From: Microscilla marina ATCC 23134
Lineage (GTDB): Bacteria; Bacteroidota; Bacteroidia; Cytophagales; Microscillaceae
Length of the DNA: 64,000 nucleotides
NCBI RefSeq assembly: GCF_000169175.1
Contig: NZ_AAWS01000021.1
Location: 1 to 64,000, forward strand
Reading direction: 5' to 3'
Part shown: in pieces, positions 1-8,181 of the stretch
Numbering within the stretch: position 1 is the stretch's first letter
How the letters are laid out: each line of letters starts with the position of its first letter
The notes under the pieces: generated by a model
The model's input: only the letters and a program-made list of their open reading frames with translations
The model's database searches: none
Told to the model about the DNA's origin: nothing
Made by a program: the position numbers and the translations under genes

Positions 1-502
1 TCAGAGCAGCATAGAGAACAAATCAGAGATGGTGCCTGTTCTTTTTTACATGCTCTCTCAATATCCATCTTTTTAAACCATCAACTCATACAAATGAATG
101 GCACGTTGGTGCCCTCTAGTGCATCTAACCAAAACTTGTGGTATTGAGCTCCTCAAAGCAATATTTTTTGAGCAATTGGATGGTTTCGTGACCAAAACCC
201 TGCCCTTTTTTATTGATGACAATGCGGCGACATTCCAAGACTTGATTGGGGTTAGACAACCCCGCAAGAATAGCAAAACCGAGCAACTCATTGTTTTTTG
301 CATGCCAAATAGAAACATGAAGCTCATCTTCATTGTTTATTACTTGCCCATGCCGTTGGTAAGAGTAAGGAGTCAGGTAAGGTTTATTGTCACTATGAGT
401 TTCCATACTCATAATTTTATACACATCGTTTTTTTGAGTCGAAACCAACTTTACTCTTTCTGACTCAATTAATATTTCTGAATTAGCAAAATTTGAAGTC
501 AT
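1..502 (-). pseudogene. GNAT-family acetyltransferase, broken by clustered frameshifts
   Basis: The frame starting at 502 reads a typical RimJ/RimL-type GNAT N-terminus (residues 1-125, including the GHETIQLLKKYCFEEL acetyl-CoA-binding helix) and stops at 125. The rest of the family pattern continues in other frames: WLDALEG, then HQRAIHLYELM, then FKKMDIERACKKE running off the window. Joined, they give the expected GNAT ending (N/H-QRAIHLYE-x-GFKK). Each switch fits a missing base or two: one T near 128, one G near 110, two bases near 82. The gene is therefore either a pseudogene or affected by sequencing deletions. Its 3' end lies outside the window. Confidence 0.75.
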
Positions 503-549
503 TAATTATTTGATATATAGGTAAGTGTTGAATAAATGTCACATAATAC

Positions 550-582
550 CTCAAGCTTGCATCAAAATATTAAAAGCTTGAG
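550..582. repeat. Perfect 9-bp inverted repeat
   Basis: CTCAAGCTT (550-558) and AAGCTTGAG (574-582) form a perfect stem with a 15-nt loop. It lies between the minus-strand gene ending at 695 and the acetyltransferase starting at 502. No T-run follows on either strand, so it could be an operator or a weak terminator. Function unknown. Confidence 0.5.
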
Positions 583-694
583 TGTAAGCAATCTGTAAAA
601 ACACAGTGCTGCAATGGCAATTTATTTTTGTAGGATTGCTTATGTAATAATAATAAATATTTGACTAGCTTAAAATGATTAGACTAAAAAAGTG

Positions 695-1249
695 CTATTG
701 CGTAGGATGTACTAACAAAAAAGTTTTATAAAGCGCTTGCAGTTGAGTGTCTATATTGCACAACACACTCAAATTTGCCTCAAAAGCATCTAAACTTGTT
801 CGTAATTGCTGATGCTCATAAAAAGCTATAGAGCGTACCATGCGAGATAAAGCCTGGGTATGCTCTTTGTGCAGTTGCTGAAACTCATACATCTGGCTTA
901 CATTATAAAGAATGTCAGGTTGCCAGTGTCGAGGCATTTGTAGGTAACGAGAAGTGTTCCAAGCAGTGTATTTTAAATACACTGGGGCAAACCTAAGTTT
1001 AGAAATAGATAAGACAGAGTCTTTAAGGTGTTGACGGATGTTACGGAGCAATTGGTTATTTTTGGGTTGACTGGTGTTGAGCAAGGCTTGGTTTTGTTTC
1101 ACTTCTGCAATAATATCTTTAAATATCACCTGGGCTTTGTTGTGATGCTGGTAGGTGTCCCAAATATTATTCAATCGGATGGCCAAAAATATAGCTGCCA
1201 TAAAAAGCACGAAATATATCAAAGTAGATAGTAATGGTATTTTGTTCAT
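695..1249 (-). CDS. Uncharacterised single-pass membrane protein
   Basis: 184 residues. Residues 6-25 form one hydrophobic segment near the N-terminus, immediately followed by a short NNIWDTY motif and a helical, polar C-terminal domain. The architecture (N-terminal anchor, N-W-x-x-Y-like motif, then an alpha-helical region of about 130 residues) resembles Bacteroidota DUF6090-like proteins, but I cannot establish the family from sequence alone. The topology would put most of the protein outside the cytoplasm or on the periplasmic face. It stands alone: a 500-bp noncoding stretch lies upstream and a hairpin-containing gap downstream. No catalytic motif seen. Confidence 0.7.
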   Translation of the reverse strand: MNKIPLLSTLIYFVLFMAAIFLAIRLNNIWDTYQHHNKAQVIFKDIIAEVKQNQALLNTSQPKNNQLLRNIRQHLKDSVLSISKLRFAPVYLKYTAWNTSRYLQMPRHWQPDILYNVSQMYEFQQLHKEHTQALSRMVRSIAFYEHQQLRTSLDAFEANLSVLCNIDTQLQALYKTFLLVHPTQ

Positions 1250-1434
1250 TGCTTAATCTTTGTTGTAGAGTTACTTACTGCCTTTACTTGCCAAAACCGT
1301 TTCAATCCCTTTTTTATCTGTCATTGAACGCCCTAAGTTACCACTTTTCATAAAAATACCATTTTTTTTAGACTCCTCTTTGTGTTTTTCTTGTCAAGGT
1401 GGGTATCCCAATATGAAATTATGCCCTGCCTTAT

Positions 1435-1646
1435 GCTACCCAGTATTTTTTAAAATACCGCCCTTGCCTGCTCCTCCGAATACAAGTTCGGTTCACAACT
1501 CTGAGCTTGTGGTTAGGGAGTATCCTTTTAAACCAATCGAAACTCTAAAATAAGCTGTTTTTTTGAGTACCGATATGGTATCTAAGGACTCGTAAACTCG
1601 GTTGTGAGGACACAAATTAGAGCGGAAAATAGTAGGGTAGAGTAGC
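1435..1646. repeat. Dispersed intergenic repeat, copy 1
   Basis: This stretch shares three blocks with 39004-39449. The first is a CTACCCAG plus T/A-rich block at the left end. The second is a GAAAC-CTAAAATAAG-TGTTTTTT block (about 1539-1565). The third is a long block around 1578-1645 containing TATCTAAGGACTCGTAAAC and AGTAGGGTAGAG. The ends are inverted (CTACCC against GGGTAG), so the unit looks like a small mobile or MITE-like sequence. The rest of 1250-1745 has no credible coding frame. Confidence 0.6.
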
Positions 1647-1671
1647 CCTGCCTGTTATCTGAAGGCAAAAG

Positions 1672-1705
1672 TTGAGGAGAGTTCAAACTAAAAACCTTAT
1701 TTTTG
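1672..1705 (+). promoter_or_regulatory. Bacteroidota-type promoter for nfu gene
   Basis: A -7 box TATTTTTG (1698-1705) fits TAnnTTTG exactly, with TTG (1672-1674) 23 nt upstream as a weak -33 element. A start near 1712 gives a leader of about 34 nt before the nfu ATG. Prediction from consensus only. Confidence 0.45.
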
Positions 1706-1745
1706 TGTTTTCATAGTTAATATAAAATATTAAGCTGGATAAAAT

Positions 1746-2339
1746 ATGAAACAAGCAACTCCAAAATATACTACTATATACACAGAGTCAAACCCAAACC
1801 CTAATTCTCTGAAATATGTCATCAACTATATGTTGGTGCCCGATGGTACTACGTTTGACTTCCCGGATGCCGAAACTGCCCAACAGTCGCCATTGGCGAC
1901 CGAGCTATTCAGTAAGTTTAGCTATGTAGACCGGGTGTTTATGATGAGCAACTTTGTAACAGTAACCAAAAAAGAGGAGGCTGATTGGCATGACGTGGCG
2001 GGTGAGGTAAAAGAGTTTTTGCAGGGCTACCTTGAAGAGCAAAAACCTTTGTTGACTCAAGATATTCAGGATGAATACGATAAAGAGTTGAATAAAGATG
2101 AACCTGAAATAGATCGTAAAATCAAAGGTATTCTCGAGGAGTATGTGCGCCCGGCGGTAGAGTCTGATGGCGGAGCCATCAATTTTCATTCTTATGAAAA
2201 CGGTACTGTAAAAGTACTTTTGCAGGGCTCTTGCAGCGGCTGCCCTTCTTCTATGGTTACCCTTAAGTCAGGCATCGAAAACTTGCTTAAACGTATGTTG
2301 CCCGAAGATGTAAAAGAGGTAGTAGCAGAAGGTGTGTAA
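1746..2339 (+). CDS. Nfu/NifU-type Fe-S cluster carrier protein
   Basis: 197 residues with two domains. An N-terminal Nfu_N domain (about 8-95, with the ESNPNPNSLKY signature) is joined to a C-terminal NifU-like domain (about 122-195) carrying the CSGCPSS motif with Cys163 and Cys166. In this family the two cysteines of a dimer hold a 4Fe-4S cluster and hand it to apo-proteins in the cytoplasm. Full length for the two-domain class. It is transcribed alone, with a predicted promoter at 1672-1705 and a terminator at 2466-2497. No other isc/suf gene is nearby. Confidence 0.93.
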   Translation: MKQATPKYTTIYTESNPNPNSLKYVINYMLVPDGTTFDFPDAETAQQSPLATELFSKFSYVDRVFMMSNFVTVTKKEEADWHDVAGEVKEFLQGYLEEQKPLLTQDIQDEYDKELNKDEPEIDRKIKGILEEYVRPAVESDGGAINFHSYENGTVKVLLQGSCSGCPSSMVTLKSGIENLLKRMLPEDVKEVVAEGV

Positions 2340-2465
2340 AACTACAAAACTCACCTTACCCACTGAACTTCGCCTCTGATTGTTGTACTCTTCAAACAGA
2401 GATTCCGCAAGGCGAAACAAACAGAGACTGCCTTCTTTGGGATTACTTTATTTTTTTATTTTACT

Positions 2466-2497
2466 AAGGGAGGACAAGAAGCTGTCGCTCCCTTTTT
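2466..2497 (+). terminator. Rho-independent terminator after nfu
   Basis: AAGGGAG (2466-2472) pairs with CTCCCTT (2488-2494), with an inner GACA/TGTC stem, followed by TTT. It ends the nfu transcript about 130 bp past the stop codon. Confidence 0.75.
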
Positions 2498-2510
2498 AAT
2501 TTGGTAAAAT

Positions 2511-2542
2511 TTTGATAGTCAATAGTTTCGTTTGTACCTTTA
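2511..2542 (+). promoter_or_regulatory. Promoter for the tyrosine recombinase
   Basis: TTTG (2511-2514), a 20-nt spacer, then TACCTTTA (2535-2542), one base off the TAnnTTTG consensus. Transcription would start near 2549, 33 nt before the TTG start at 2582. Confidence 0.55.
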
Positions 2543-2581
2543 AACCTAGCTGTTTATTCAATTACTCAAAAAATTAGCAAC

Positions 2582-3481
2582 TTGGGTTGGCAATCCTACA
2601 TAAAAGAGTTTGGTACTTACCTTAAGCTGGAAAGAAGCTTGTCAGAAAATTCTCTGGAAGCTTATTTACACGATATTCAAAAGTTCAGCGATTATCTGGA
2701 GATGGCAGGCCTCAGTATACTTCCTGCCGAGGTAAAAGCAGACCATATCAAAAAGTTTTTGTCATACCTTGCCAAGTTAGGCATTGCAGCTAGTTCGCAA
2801 GCAAGAATACTATCAGGGATCAAAGCTTTTTACAAATACCTGATGCTCGAAGAAACCATAGAGCGTGACCCTAGTGTAAACGTACACACTCCCCGAATTG
2901 ACCGAAAAATACCCGACGTATTGAGCCTGCAAGAAATAGAAGATTTGTTGGCGGTAATAGATTTGTCTACCCCAGAAGGTGCCCGCAATCGGGCAATGAT
3001 TGAGGTATTGTATAGCTCTGGTTTGAGGGTAACAGAGTTGATAGAACTCAAAATTAGTAACCTGTACCTTGATATAGGTTTTTTGAGAATTATAGGTAAA
3101 GCCAACAAAGAGCGTTTTGTTCCTATTGGTCGGGAAGCAGCCCGTTACTTGATCAGCTACATAGAAAATATACGAAGCAATGTACCTGTAAAACCCAACA
3201 ACGAAGATTTTGTGTTTTTAAATCGCCGAGGTACCAAAATATCCAGGGTAATGGTATTTATGATCATCAAAGAGGTTGCACTTCTTGCCGACATCAAAAA
3301 AAACATCAGCCCACATACCTTTCGTCATTCTTTTGCTACTCATCTTATATTAGGCGGAGCCAACATCAAAGCTGTACAAGAAATGTTGGGGCATGAAAAT
3401 ATTACCACTACCGAAATATACAAGCGTTTAGACCAGGACATTTTGCGTCAGACCTTGCTCGAATTTCACCCCAGAAGCTAA
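2582..3481 (+). CDS. xerD: Site-specific tyrosine recombinase XerD
   Basis: 299 residues, the usual length of XerC/D. The N-terminal SAM-like core-binding domain (about 3-90) is followed by the catalytic domain (about 110-290) with the complete set Arg149 (SSGLRVTEL), Lys173, His245 and Arg248 (HTFRHSFATH), His271 (LGHENITTT) and the nucleophile Tyr280. XerD resolves chromosome dimers at dif together with a partner recombinase. No ATG is available upstream of residue 41, so the TTG at 2582 is the probable start; a promoter lies just upstream. No neighbouring integron or phage genes, so a housekeeping role is more likely than a mobile-element integrase. Confidence 0.92.
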   Translation: MGWQSYIKEFGTYLKLERSLSENSLEAYLHDIQKFSDYLEMAGLSILPAEVKADHIKKFLSYLAKLGIAASSQARILSGIKAFYKYLMLEETIERDPSVNVHTPRIDRKIPDVLSLQEIEDLLAVIDLSTPEGARNRAMIEVLYSSGLRVTELIELKISNLYLDIGFLRIIGKANKERFVPIGREAARYLISYIENIRSNVPVKPNNEDFVFLNRRGTKISRVMVFMIIKEVALLADIKKNISPHTFRHSFATHLILGGANIKAVQEMLGHENITTTEIYKRLDQDILRQTLLEFHPRS

Positions 3482-3588
3482 AAACTATTACTTTCTCTAA
3501 TAATATCATTTGTTTTTAGAACTATTTTACCATCCAAAACGGTTACAATCATTTGAGTAGATTTACTTATACACTAATAACAGATGGT

Positions 3589-4503
3589 ATGTCAAACACT
3601 ACACTAAAACCAAAAGATGAAGCACCCCTGCTTTTGGGGCGGCAAAAAATGCTGGCTTGGGCAATTCTTATTTTGCTCGCCATAGTATGGGGCAGTTCTT
3701 TTATCTTAATGAAAAAAGGCTTGTTGGTCTATCCACCCCTACAGGTAGCGGCTTTGAGGGTAGGTTTTGCCTTTATTTTTTTGGTAGGTTTAGCGGTGGT
3801 TCGTTTCCGAAAAGTGCCCAAAAATAAATGGAAAGCTTTGTTTGTGTCAGGGTTGGTAGGTGTTTTTATTCCAGCCTTTTTGTTTCCATTGGCACAAACC
3901 CACGTAGACAGTGCCATTACTGGCGTGTTAAATGCACTTACTCCTATGTCAGCTTTGGTTTTGGGTGTAGTTATTTTTCGCCAAAAAACTGTCAGAACAA
4001 AAGTAATAGGTATTTTGATAGGTTTTGTGGGCATTATTTGCTTGATCTTTACAAATGCCAACGGAGGGGTGAGTTTCAATGCTTATGCTTTGTTTGCCAT
4101 TGCAGCTACTGTGTGTTATGGGTTCAACCTCAACTATATCAAGCACTATCTCCATGATATGAAGTCGTTGGATATATCAGTGTTTTCTATCAGCCTGGTA
4201 GGACCATTTGCTTTAGTATATTTATTTGCCTCTGACTTTACCACCATTTATACCCACAAAGAGGGAAGTGTTTTAGCTTTGGTATACATTGCTATATTAG
4301 GCATAGCAGGTACTGCTATAGCGTTGGTTTTATTCAACAGACTGTTGCAAATGACCAACCCTATTTTTGCCAGCTCAGTGACCTATTTGATTCCATTGGT
4401 GGCTATTATTTTAGGGGTATTAGATAAAGAGGAGATACTCCCTAGTCATTACATAGGCATGACAATTACTATTCTGGGGGTGTGGCTTGTCAACCGAAAA
4501 TAG
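3589..4503 (+). CDS. EamA/DMT-superfamily transporter
   Basis: 304 residues from ATG 3589 (an in-frame TTG at 3553 would add 12 polar residues and is less likely). About ten hydrophobic segments arranged as two EamA repeats: the first begins with WAILILLAIVWGSSFILMK, and the second ends with the conserved ITILGVWLVNRK tail. Members export metabolites, amino acids or purines across the inner membrane; the substrate cannot be told from sequence. It converges on the Omp85-like gene, with only 2 bp between the stop codons. Confidence 0.9.
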   Translation: MSNTTLKPKDEAPLLLGRQKMLAWAILILLAIVWGSSFILMKKGLLVYPPLQVAALRVGFAFIFLVGLAVVRFRKVPKNKWKALFVSGLVGVFIPAFLFPLAQTHVDSAITGVLNALTPMSALVLGVVIFRQKTVRTKVIGILIGFVGIICLIFTNANGGVSFNAYALFAIAATVCYGFNLNYIKHYLHDMKSLDISVFSISLVGPFALVYLFASDFTTIYTHKEGSVLALVYIAILGIAGTAIALVLFNRLLQMTNPIFASSVTYLIPLVAIILGVLDKEEILPSHYIGMTITILGVWLVNRK

Positions 4504-4505
4504 AG

Positions 4506-5687
4506 TTAAAATGCCTCAGTAACAGTCATATACACTGCCTGACTGTCGCGTCCTCGTCCATAATCTAAACGGAAGTTCATGTTTTCTTGCTTGTTTATCA
4601 TAAACCTAAGCCCTATACCATAAGAGTACTTGGCTTTGCTCCATGAAAAATCACTGGTTTGATCAAAAACATCGCCTATGCCAGCAAAGCCTACCATACC
4701 TAAACGCCAGAATAAATGACGGCGGTATTCTATTTGGGTGCCTACAAAGTTTTTATCCCGAAAACGGTTCATGGCATAACTTCTCAGAATCTTTTCGCCT
4801 CCGGCAAAAGCCATAAAAAGAAACGAGGGATCACCTGAGTTAAGGTTAGCTACAGTATTGGTAGCCAATACCTGTTTGTTGCCGAGGTCAAAATACTTAT
4901 TAAAAGTAAAGTTAACATTAGAATAGTTGAAAGTGCTGCCAAGTTTGGAGTTGTAGTTGTATTTTGAGACTTCCAACAAAAAACCCTTAGTAGCATTGAC
5001 AACATTGTCGCGTTTGTCGATGGTAAAAATGAGCCCAAGCCCTGAGTTAAGTCCTCCAGAAATACCTGGTACGTTGTCTAATACCTCAGAGGTCGAGTTT
5101 TCAAAATTGATATTGTAAGTATTGGCATAGCGGTATTCTAAACCAAGAAAAACGTTGGGCGCGAGCTTTTTTGCCAAAGATGTGTTAAAAATAAGCGTAT
5201 TATGTACATACGACAACTCATTGTGTTGTTTGGTATTATTGCCTACCCCATAAAACAAATCAGGGTATACCTTAAACCTGAAAAAACCTTTGGATATATA
5301 TGATTCATTGGGTAAAAATATATTCCACCCAGCTTGAATATCCACCTGGTTGTTGAGTGTGTACTCAAAAATAGCTTGAGCATACGATAAACGTGTTTCT
5401 TTATTTGCCCTGTTTTTGGTGCCCAGGCGAAAGTAATAAATACCCAGCCCTCCAAAAATTAATTCTGTATCAGGTTTATAAAAAATGAAAGGAGAAGCTA
5501 AAAAGCCATTTTTCTTTTTTTCTTTTTTCTTGACGGGGGTGTAGGAATCTACTAAAGCCTGCGTGTATACACGACCGATCCTTGATGAAGAGTCAGCAGG
5601 GGTAGACAGTGTGTCTTGAGCAAGACCTACTTGTATGGTAAGTAAGATTGCGGTGATTGTATGAAGCGTTTTTCTGATAATACCCAT
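4506..5687 (-). CDS. Omp85/BamA-like outer-membrane beta-barrel protein
   Basis: 393 residues. A signal peptide (about 1-23, ending LAQ) is followed by a polar linker and then a barrel region (about 60-393) matching the bacterial surface antigen (Omp85 barrel) family. The segment LRSYAMNRFRDKNFVGTQIE resembles the conserved strand/loop 6 region of BamA-type barrels, and the chain ends in a terminal Phe, as outer-membrane barrels do. No POTRA domains are visible, so it is not BamA itself; it resembles the stand-alone barrels common in Bacteroidota. Role unknown. Confidence 0.85.
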   Translation of the reverse strand: MGIIRKTLHTITAILLTIQVGLAQDTLSTPADSSSRIGRVYTQALVDSYTPVKKKEKKKNGFLASPFIFYKPDTELIFGGLGIYYFRLGTKNRANKETRLSYAQAIFEYTLNNQVDIQAGWNIFLPNESYISKGFFRFKVYPDLFYGVGNNTKQHNELSYVHNTLIFNTSLAKKLAPNVFLGLEYRYANTYNINFENSTSEVLDNVPGISGGLNSGLGLIFTIDKRDNVVNATKGFLLEVSKYNYNSKLGSTFNYSNVNFTFNKYFDLGNKQVLATNTVANLNSGDPSFLFMAFAGGEKILRSYAMNRFRDKNFVGTQIEYRRHLFWRLGMVGFAGIGDVFDQTSDFSWSKAKYSYGIGLRFMINKQENMNFRLDYGRGRDSQAVYMTVTEAF

Positions 5688-5862
5688 AGGGCAGTTAGAT
5701 TCTAAGGATTATACCATCTCATCAATATTAAAAATACCAAGCGTTTTGTGGTTGTATGCTTACTATCTAGACCAGTATAATGGCATAAGAGTATGTATTG
5801 TATATATTAACCTACGATATTAACGTAAATAAGGAGCAAAATTAGCAGAAAAATTAACGCTT

Positions 5863-6555
5863 TTATGCTTTTACCTTTGCTTTTGTTACTGACGACAAGA
5901 AAGAAAGTAAAACATACATTAATAAAATAAACGGAATCGCTAAAAACTTAAATAGTACAAAAAGTAATACCGACAAAAACATAAATATATACCTGATTTT
6001 ATTATCAGCCCAGCCAAAATTTTTGAACTTAAGTGAAAACAACGGTAACTCTGCTACTAACAAAAAAGACAAGAAAATTGTTACAGCAAACAAAGTAACG
6101 GGTTGTTCAATAAAGGTTTTGTAAGCTGGTTGTTGGTGAATGATGAGCGGCAAAGAACCTACAAATAAAGCCGCTGAGGGTGTAGGAAGACCTATAAATG
6201 AATCGGTTTGACGGGTGTCTATATTGAATTTTGCCAACCGCAATGCCGAAAAAATAGTCAATAAAAAGCCCCCATAAGCTGCCCATTTTGGCTCATTTTG
6301 GGCAAGTAATTGAAACAGCACCATTCCTGGCAATACGCCAAAAGTGACCATGTCAGCGAGCGAATCAAGTTGTTTGCCTATGTCAGAATATGCCCGTAGC
6401 AAGCGTGCTGCCAATCCATCGGCAAAGTCAAATACCATTCCTGCCAATATAAAGTAAACTGCCTCGATGAGCTTACCCTGACTGGCGGCTACTATACCTA
6501 CACAACCACAAAGCACGTTGCCACAGGTAATCATATTAGGAATATGTTGTTTCAT
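5863..6555 (-). CDS. pssA: CDP-diacylglycerol-serine O-phosphatidyltransferase
   Basis: 230 residues, multi-pass membrane enzyme of the CDP-alcohol phosphatidyltransferase family. It carries the full DGxxARx8Gx3Dx3D active-site signature in FADGLAARLLRAYSD through LDSLAD (about residues 46-69). The reaction joins CDP-diacylglycerol and serine to form phosphatidylserine, the precursor of phosphatidylethanolamine. Length and early NMITCGN segment match the type-II (membrane) PssA. Its ATG overlaps the stop codon of the upstream DUF3592 gene by 4 bp, so they are translationally coupled. Confidence 0.92.
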   Translation of the reverse strand: MKQHIPNMITCGNVLCGCVGIVAASQGKLIEAVYFILAGMVFDFADGLAARLLRAYSDIGKQLDSLADMVTFGVLPGMVLFQLLAQNEPKWAAYGGFLLTIFSALRLAKFNIDTRQTDSFIGLPTPSAALFVGSLPLIIHQQPAYKTFIEQPVTLFAVTIFLSFLLVAELPLFSLKFKNFGWADNKIRYIFMFLSVLLFVLFKFLAIPFILLMYVLLSFLSSVTKAKVKA

Positions 6556-7013
6556 AGCTTATCAAGTATTTCTTTTTCTTCTTGTTGAGCGTGATTTTTG
6601 GGCACCAGCACCCAACGCAAAAATAATATAAATAGCAAAGGTGCAGAACCAAAACCACCAATCACCAGAGGCTGAAACCACAGTTGCCAAAAGTCGTTGA
6701 CTTTGACGATCTGGGGTTTTTGGGGTAAGTACAACAAGTTGAGTGAGCTCCCCTTTGGAATGAGAGTAGTATCGGTTTTGCCCAAAGCAGCGGTATGTAT
6801 GATGGTATCTTTCTTTGCTGTTATATACTGTACTACAGGGCGGTATACCTTGCGTTGTTTTTTGTAGGCAATGATTCTTCCTTGTGTTTTGACCGCTTTA
6901 TTTACAAATTGCTTTTGTGTGAAATAAAAAAATGCAGCTGCTGACCACGAAAATACGGCAAATATGGCCAATATCACTATTGTCCAAAAAAAAGGAGGGC
7001 GTTTCTTTTTCAT
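6552..7013 (-). CDS. DUF3592 membrane protein
   Basis: 153 residues with hydrophobic segments at about 8-30 and 112-132 flanking a small extracytoplasmic beta-rich domain (VKTQGRIIAY, then YRPVVQY, then LLYLPQKPQIVKV). This is the DUF3592 layout. Function is not established for the family. It sits between the metallo-hydrolase gene (15 bp gap) and pssA (4 bp overlap), so all three are probably one minus-strand operon. Confidence 0.8.
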   Translation of the reverse strand: MKKKRPPFFWTIVILAIFAVFSWSAAAFFYFTQKQFVNKAVKTQGRIIAYKKQRKVYRPVVQYITAKKDTIIHTAALGKTDTTLIPKGSSLNLLYLPQKPQIVKVNDFWQLWFQPLVIGGFGSAPLLFILFLRWVLVPKNHAQQEEKEILDKL

Positions 7014-7028
7014 TTTCTAAATGACAGG

Positions 7029-7682
7029 TTAGCCAATGTTTTGAAGGTTTACAAAAGGGTTAAATTGTTTTTCGTACCCTATGGTTGTTTCAGGTCCATG
7101 CCCGGTATACACTGTTACATCATCGTCTAATGCGTACATTTTAGTGCGAATACTATTGACTAGGTCTTCGTGACTGCAGCCAGGGAAATCGGTGCGCCCA
7201 ACACTGCCTTTAAATAGCACATCACCATTGATCACAAACTTTTGAGCACGATTCAAAAAAGCAATATGTCCAGGGGCGTGTCCAGGTACAAATAAAATTT
7301 CCAGGCTGGAGTTACCAAATTCAATGGTGTCTTCTTCGCTCACAAAAACATCTGGAGTAGACTCAATAAATGGCTTGATTTGATAAATATCAGAGGCTGT
7401 TTTTGCTGCTTGTAAAGTAGGTACATCTAACTGATGCATGTGTAACTGCACCTTGTATTTATCTTTGATAAACTGATTGCCAAATACGTGGTCTATGTGG
7501 CAGTGGGTATTTAATAGTTTGACTACTTTCAGTTCATTTTGCTCAATAAAATCAGTCAATACTTTGTGTTCGCTCGACGAGTTGCAACCAGGGTCTATGA
7601 TTACTGCCTCCTTGGTTTCGTCATATAGTACAAAAGTGTTTTCCTGAAAAGGATTGAAAGTGAATTTTTGAATCTGAATCAT
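7029..7682 (-). CDS. Metallo-beta-lactamase-fold hydrolase (glyoxalase II-like)
   Basis: 217 residues from the ATG at 7682; an upstream in-frame ATG at 7715 would add 11 basic residues that do not align with the family. It shows the zinc motif THCHIDH (His60, His62, Asp64, His65), the second-metal PGHAPGH motif around 126, GDVLFKGSVGRTDF and TGHGPETT near the C-terminus. This set is typical of the YcbL/glyoxalase II-like thioester hydrolases. Likely cytosolic. First gene of the operon with DUF3592 and pssA. Confidence 0.88.
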   Translation of the reverse strand: MIQIQKFTFNPFQENTFVLYDETKEAVIIDPGCNSSSEHKVLTDFIEQNELKVVKLLNTHCHIDHVFGNQFIKDKYKVQLHMHQLDVPTLQAAKTASDIYQIKPFIESTPDVFVSEEDTIEFGNSSLEILFVPGHAPGHIAFLNRAQKFVINGDVLFKGSVGRTDFPGCSHEDLVNSIRTKMYALDDDVTVYTGHGPETTIGYEKQFNPFVNLQNIG

Positions 7683-8116
7683 AAGTCTTAATGTTTTTTG
7701 CAAATATGAGCGCAAGTTAATATAAATTTGGAGAAGTTAATGTGTATAGTTACTTCTGGTAAGGATAGGCGACTTTCGTGCGATACTCAGGAGCAAAGCT
7801 GTGTAGTTTTTGACAACCCAATTCAACGACGCAAAAAATATGAACCCAAAAACTTTCAGAAATTTTCACTGGCTTCGCCCTAGTACTATAGTTTCTAAGT
7901 AGGTTAACAATTTGGTTAGATTAATTACGTTGAGCTCGCGAAAAGCTCGGTTTTGTTCTTTGACGATCTTTAAAATTTATCCCGCAGGGAACTAGCAGAG
8001 TTTGTTTTCTGAATTTCGATGTCTATCGGAACCTTAGTTACGCGATATTTTTAAAGAGCAAAAGCTCATAGATACTATCTTAAAAAACAAATAATTTAAT
8101 ATAAATATTTTAAGAT
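7683..8116. other. Noncoding gap between hydrolase and IS110 element
   Basis: No credible gene. Short hairpins are visible (GAGCT/AGCTC near 7930-7950; GAGC-AAAA-GCTC near 8057-8070), and a CTAGTACTATAGTTTCTAAG-like stretch near 7880 resembles 20130. Much of it may be remnants of intergenic repeats. Confidence 0.4.
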
Positions 8117-8148
8117 TTTGAATATATACCAACAACTGGTTATATTTG
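8117..8148 (+). promoter_or_regulatory. Consensus promoter pointing into the IS110 3' end
   Basis: TTTG (8117-8120), 20 nt, then TATATTTG (8141-8148): an exact Bacteroidota promoter on the plus strand. It would start near 8155 and read antisense to the transposase. It may be the promoter of a sequence separated by the insertion, or drive a small RNA. Confidence 0.5.
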
Positions 8149-8181
8149 CATTAACCCAAAAGGAGCTGCTTTAGCAGTTAC

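Noticed and set aside
2582-3481. XerD-like gene as a phage or integrative-element integrase
   Set aside because: Length and motif spacing fit housekeeping XerC/D, and no mobile-element genes flank it.
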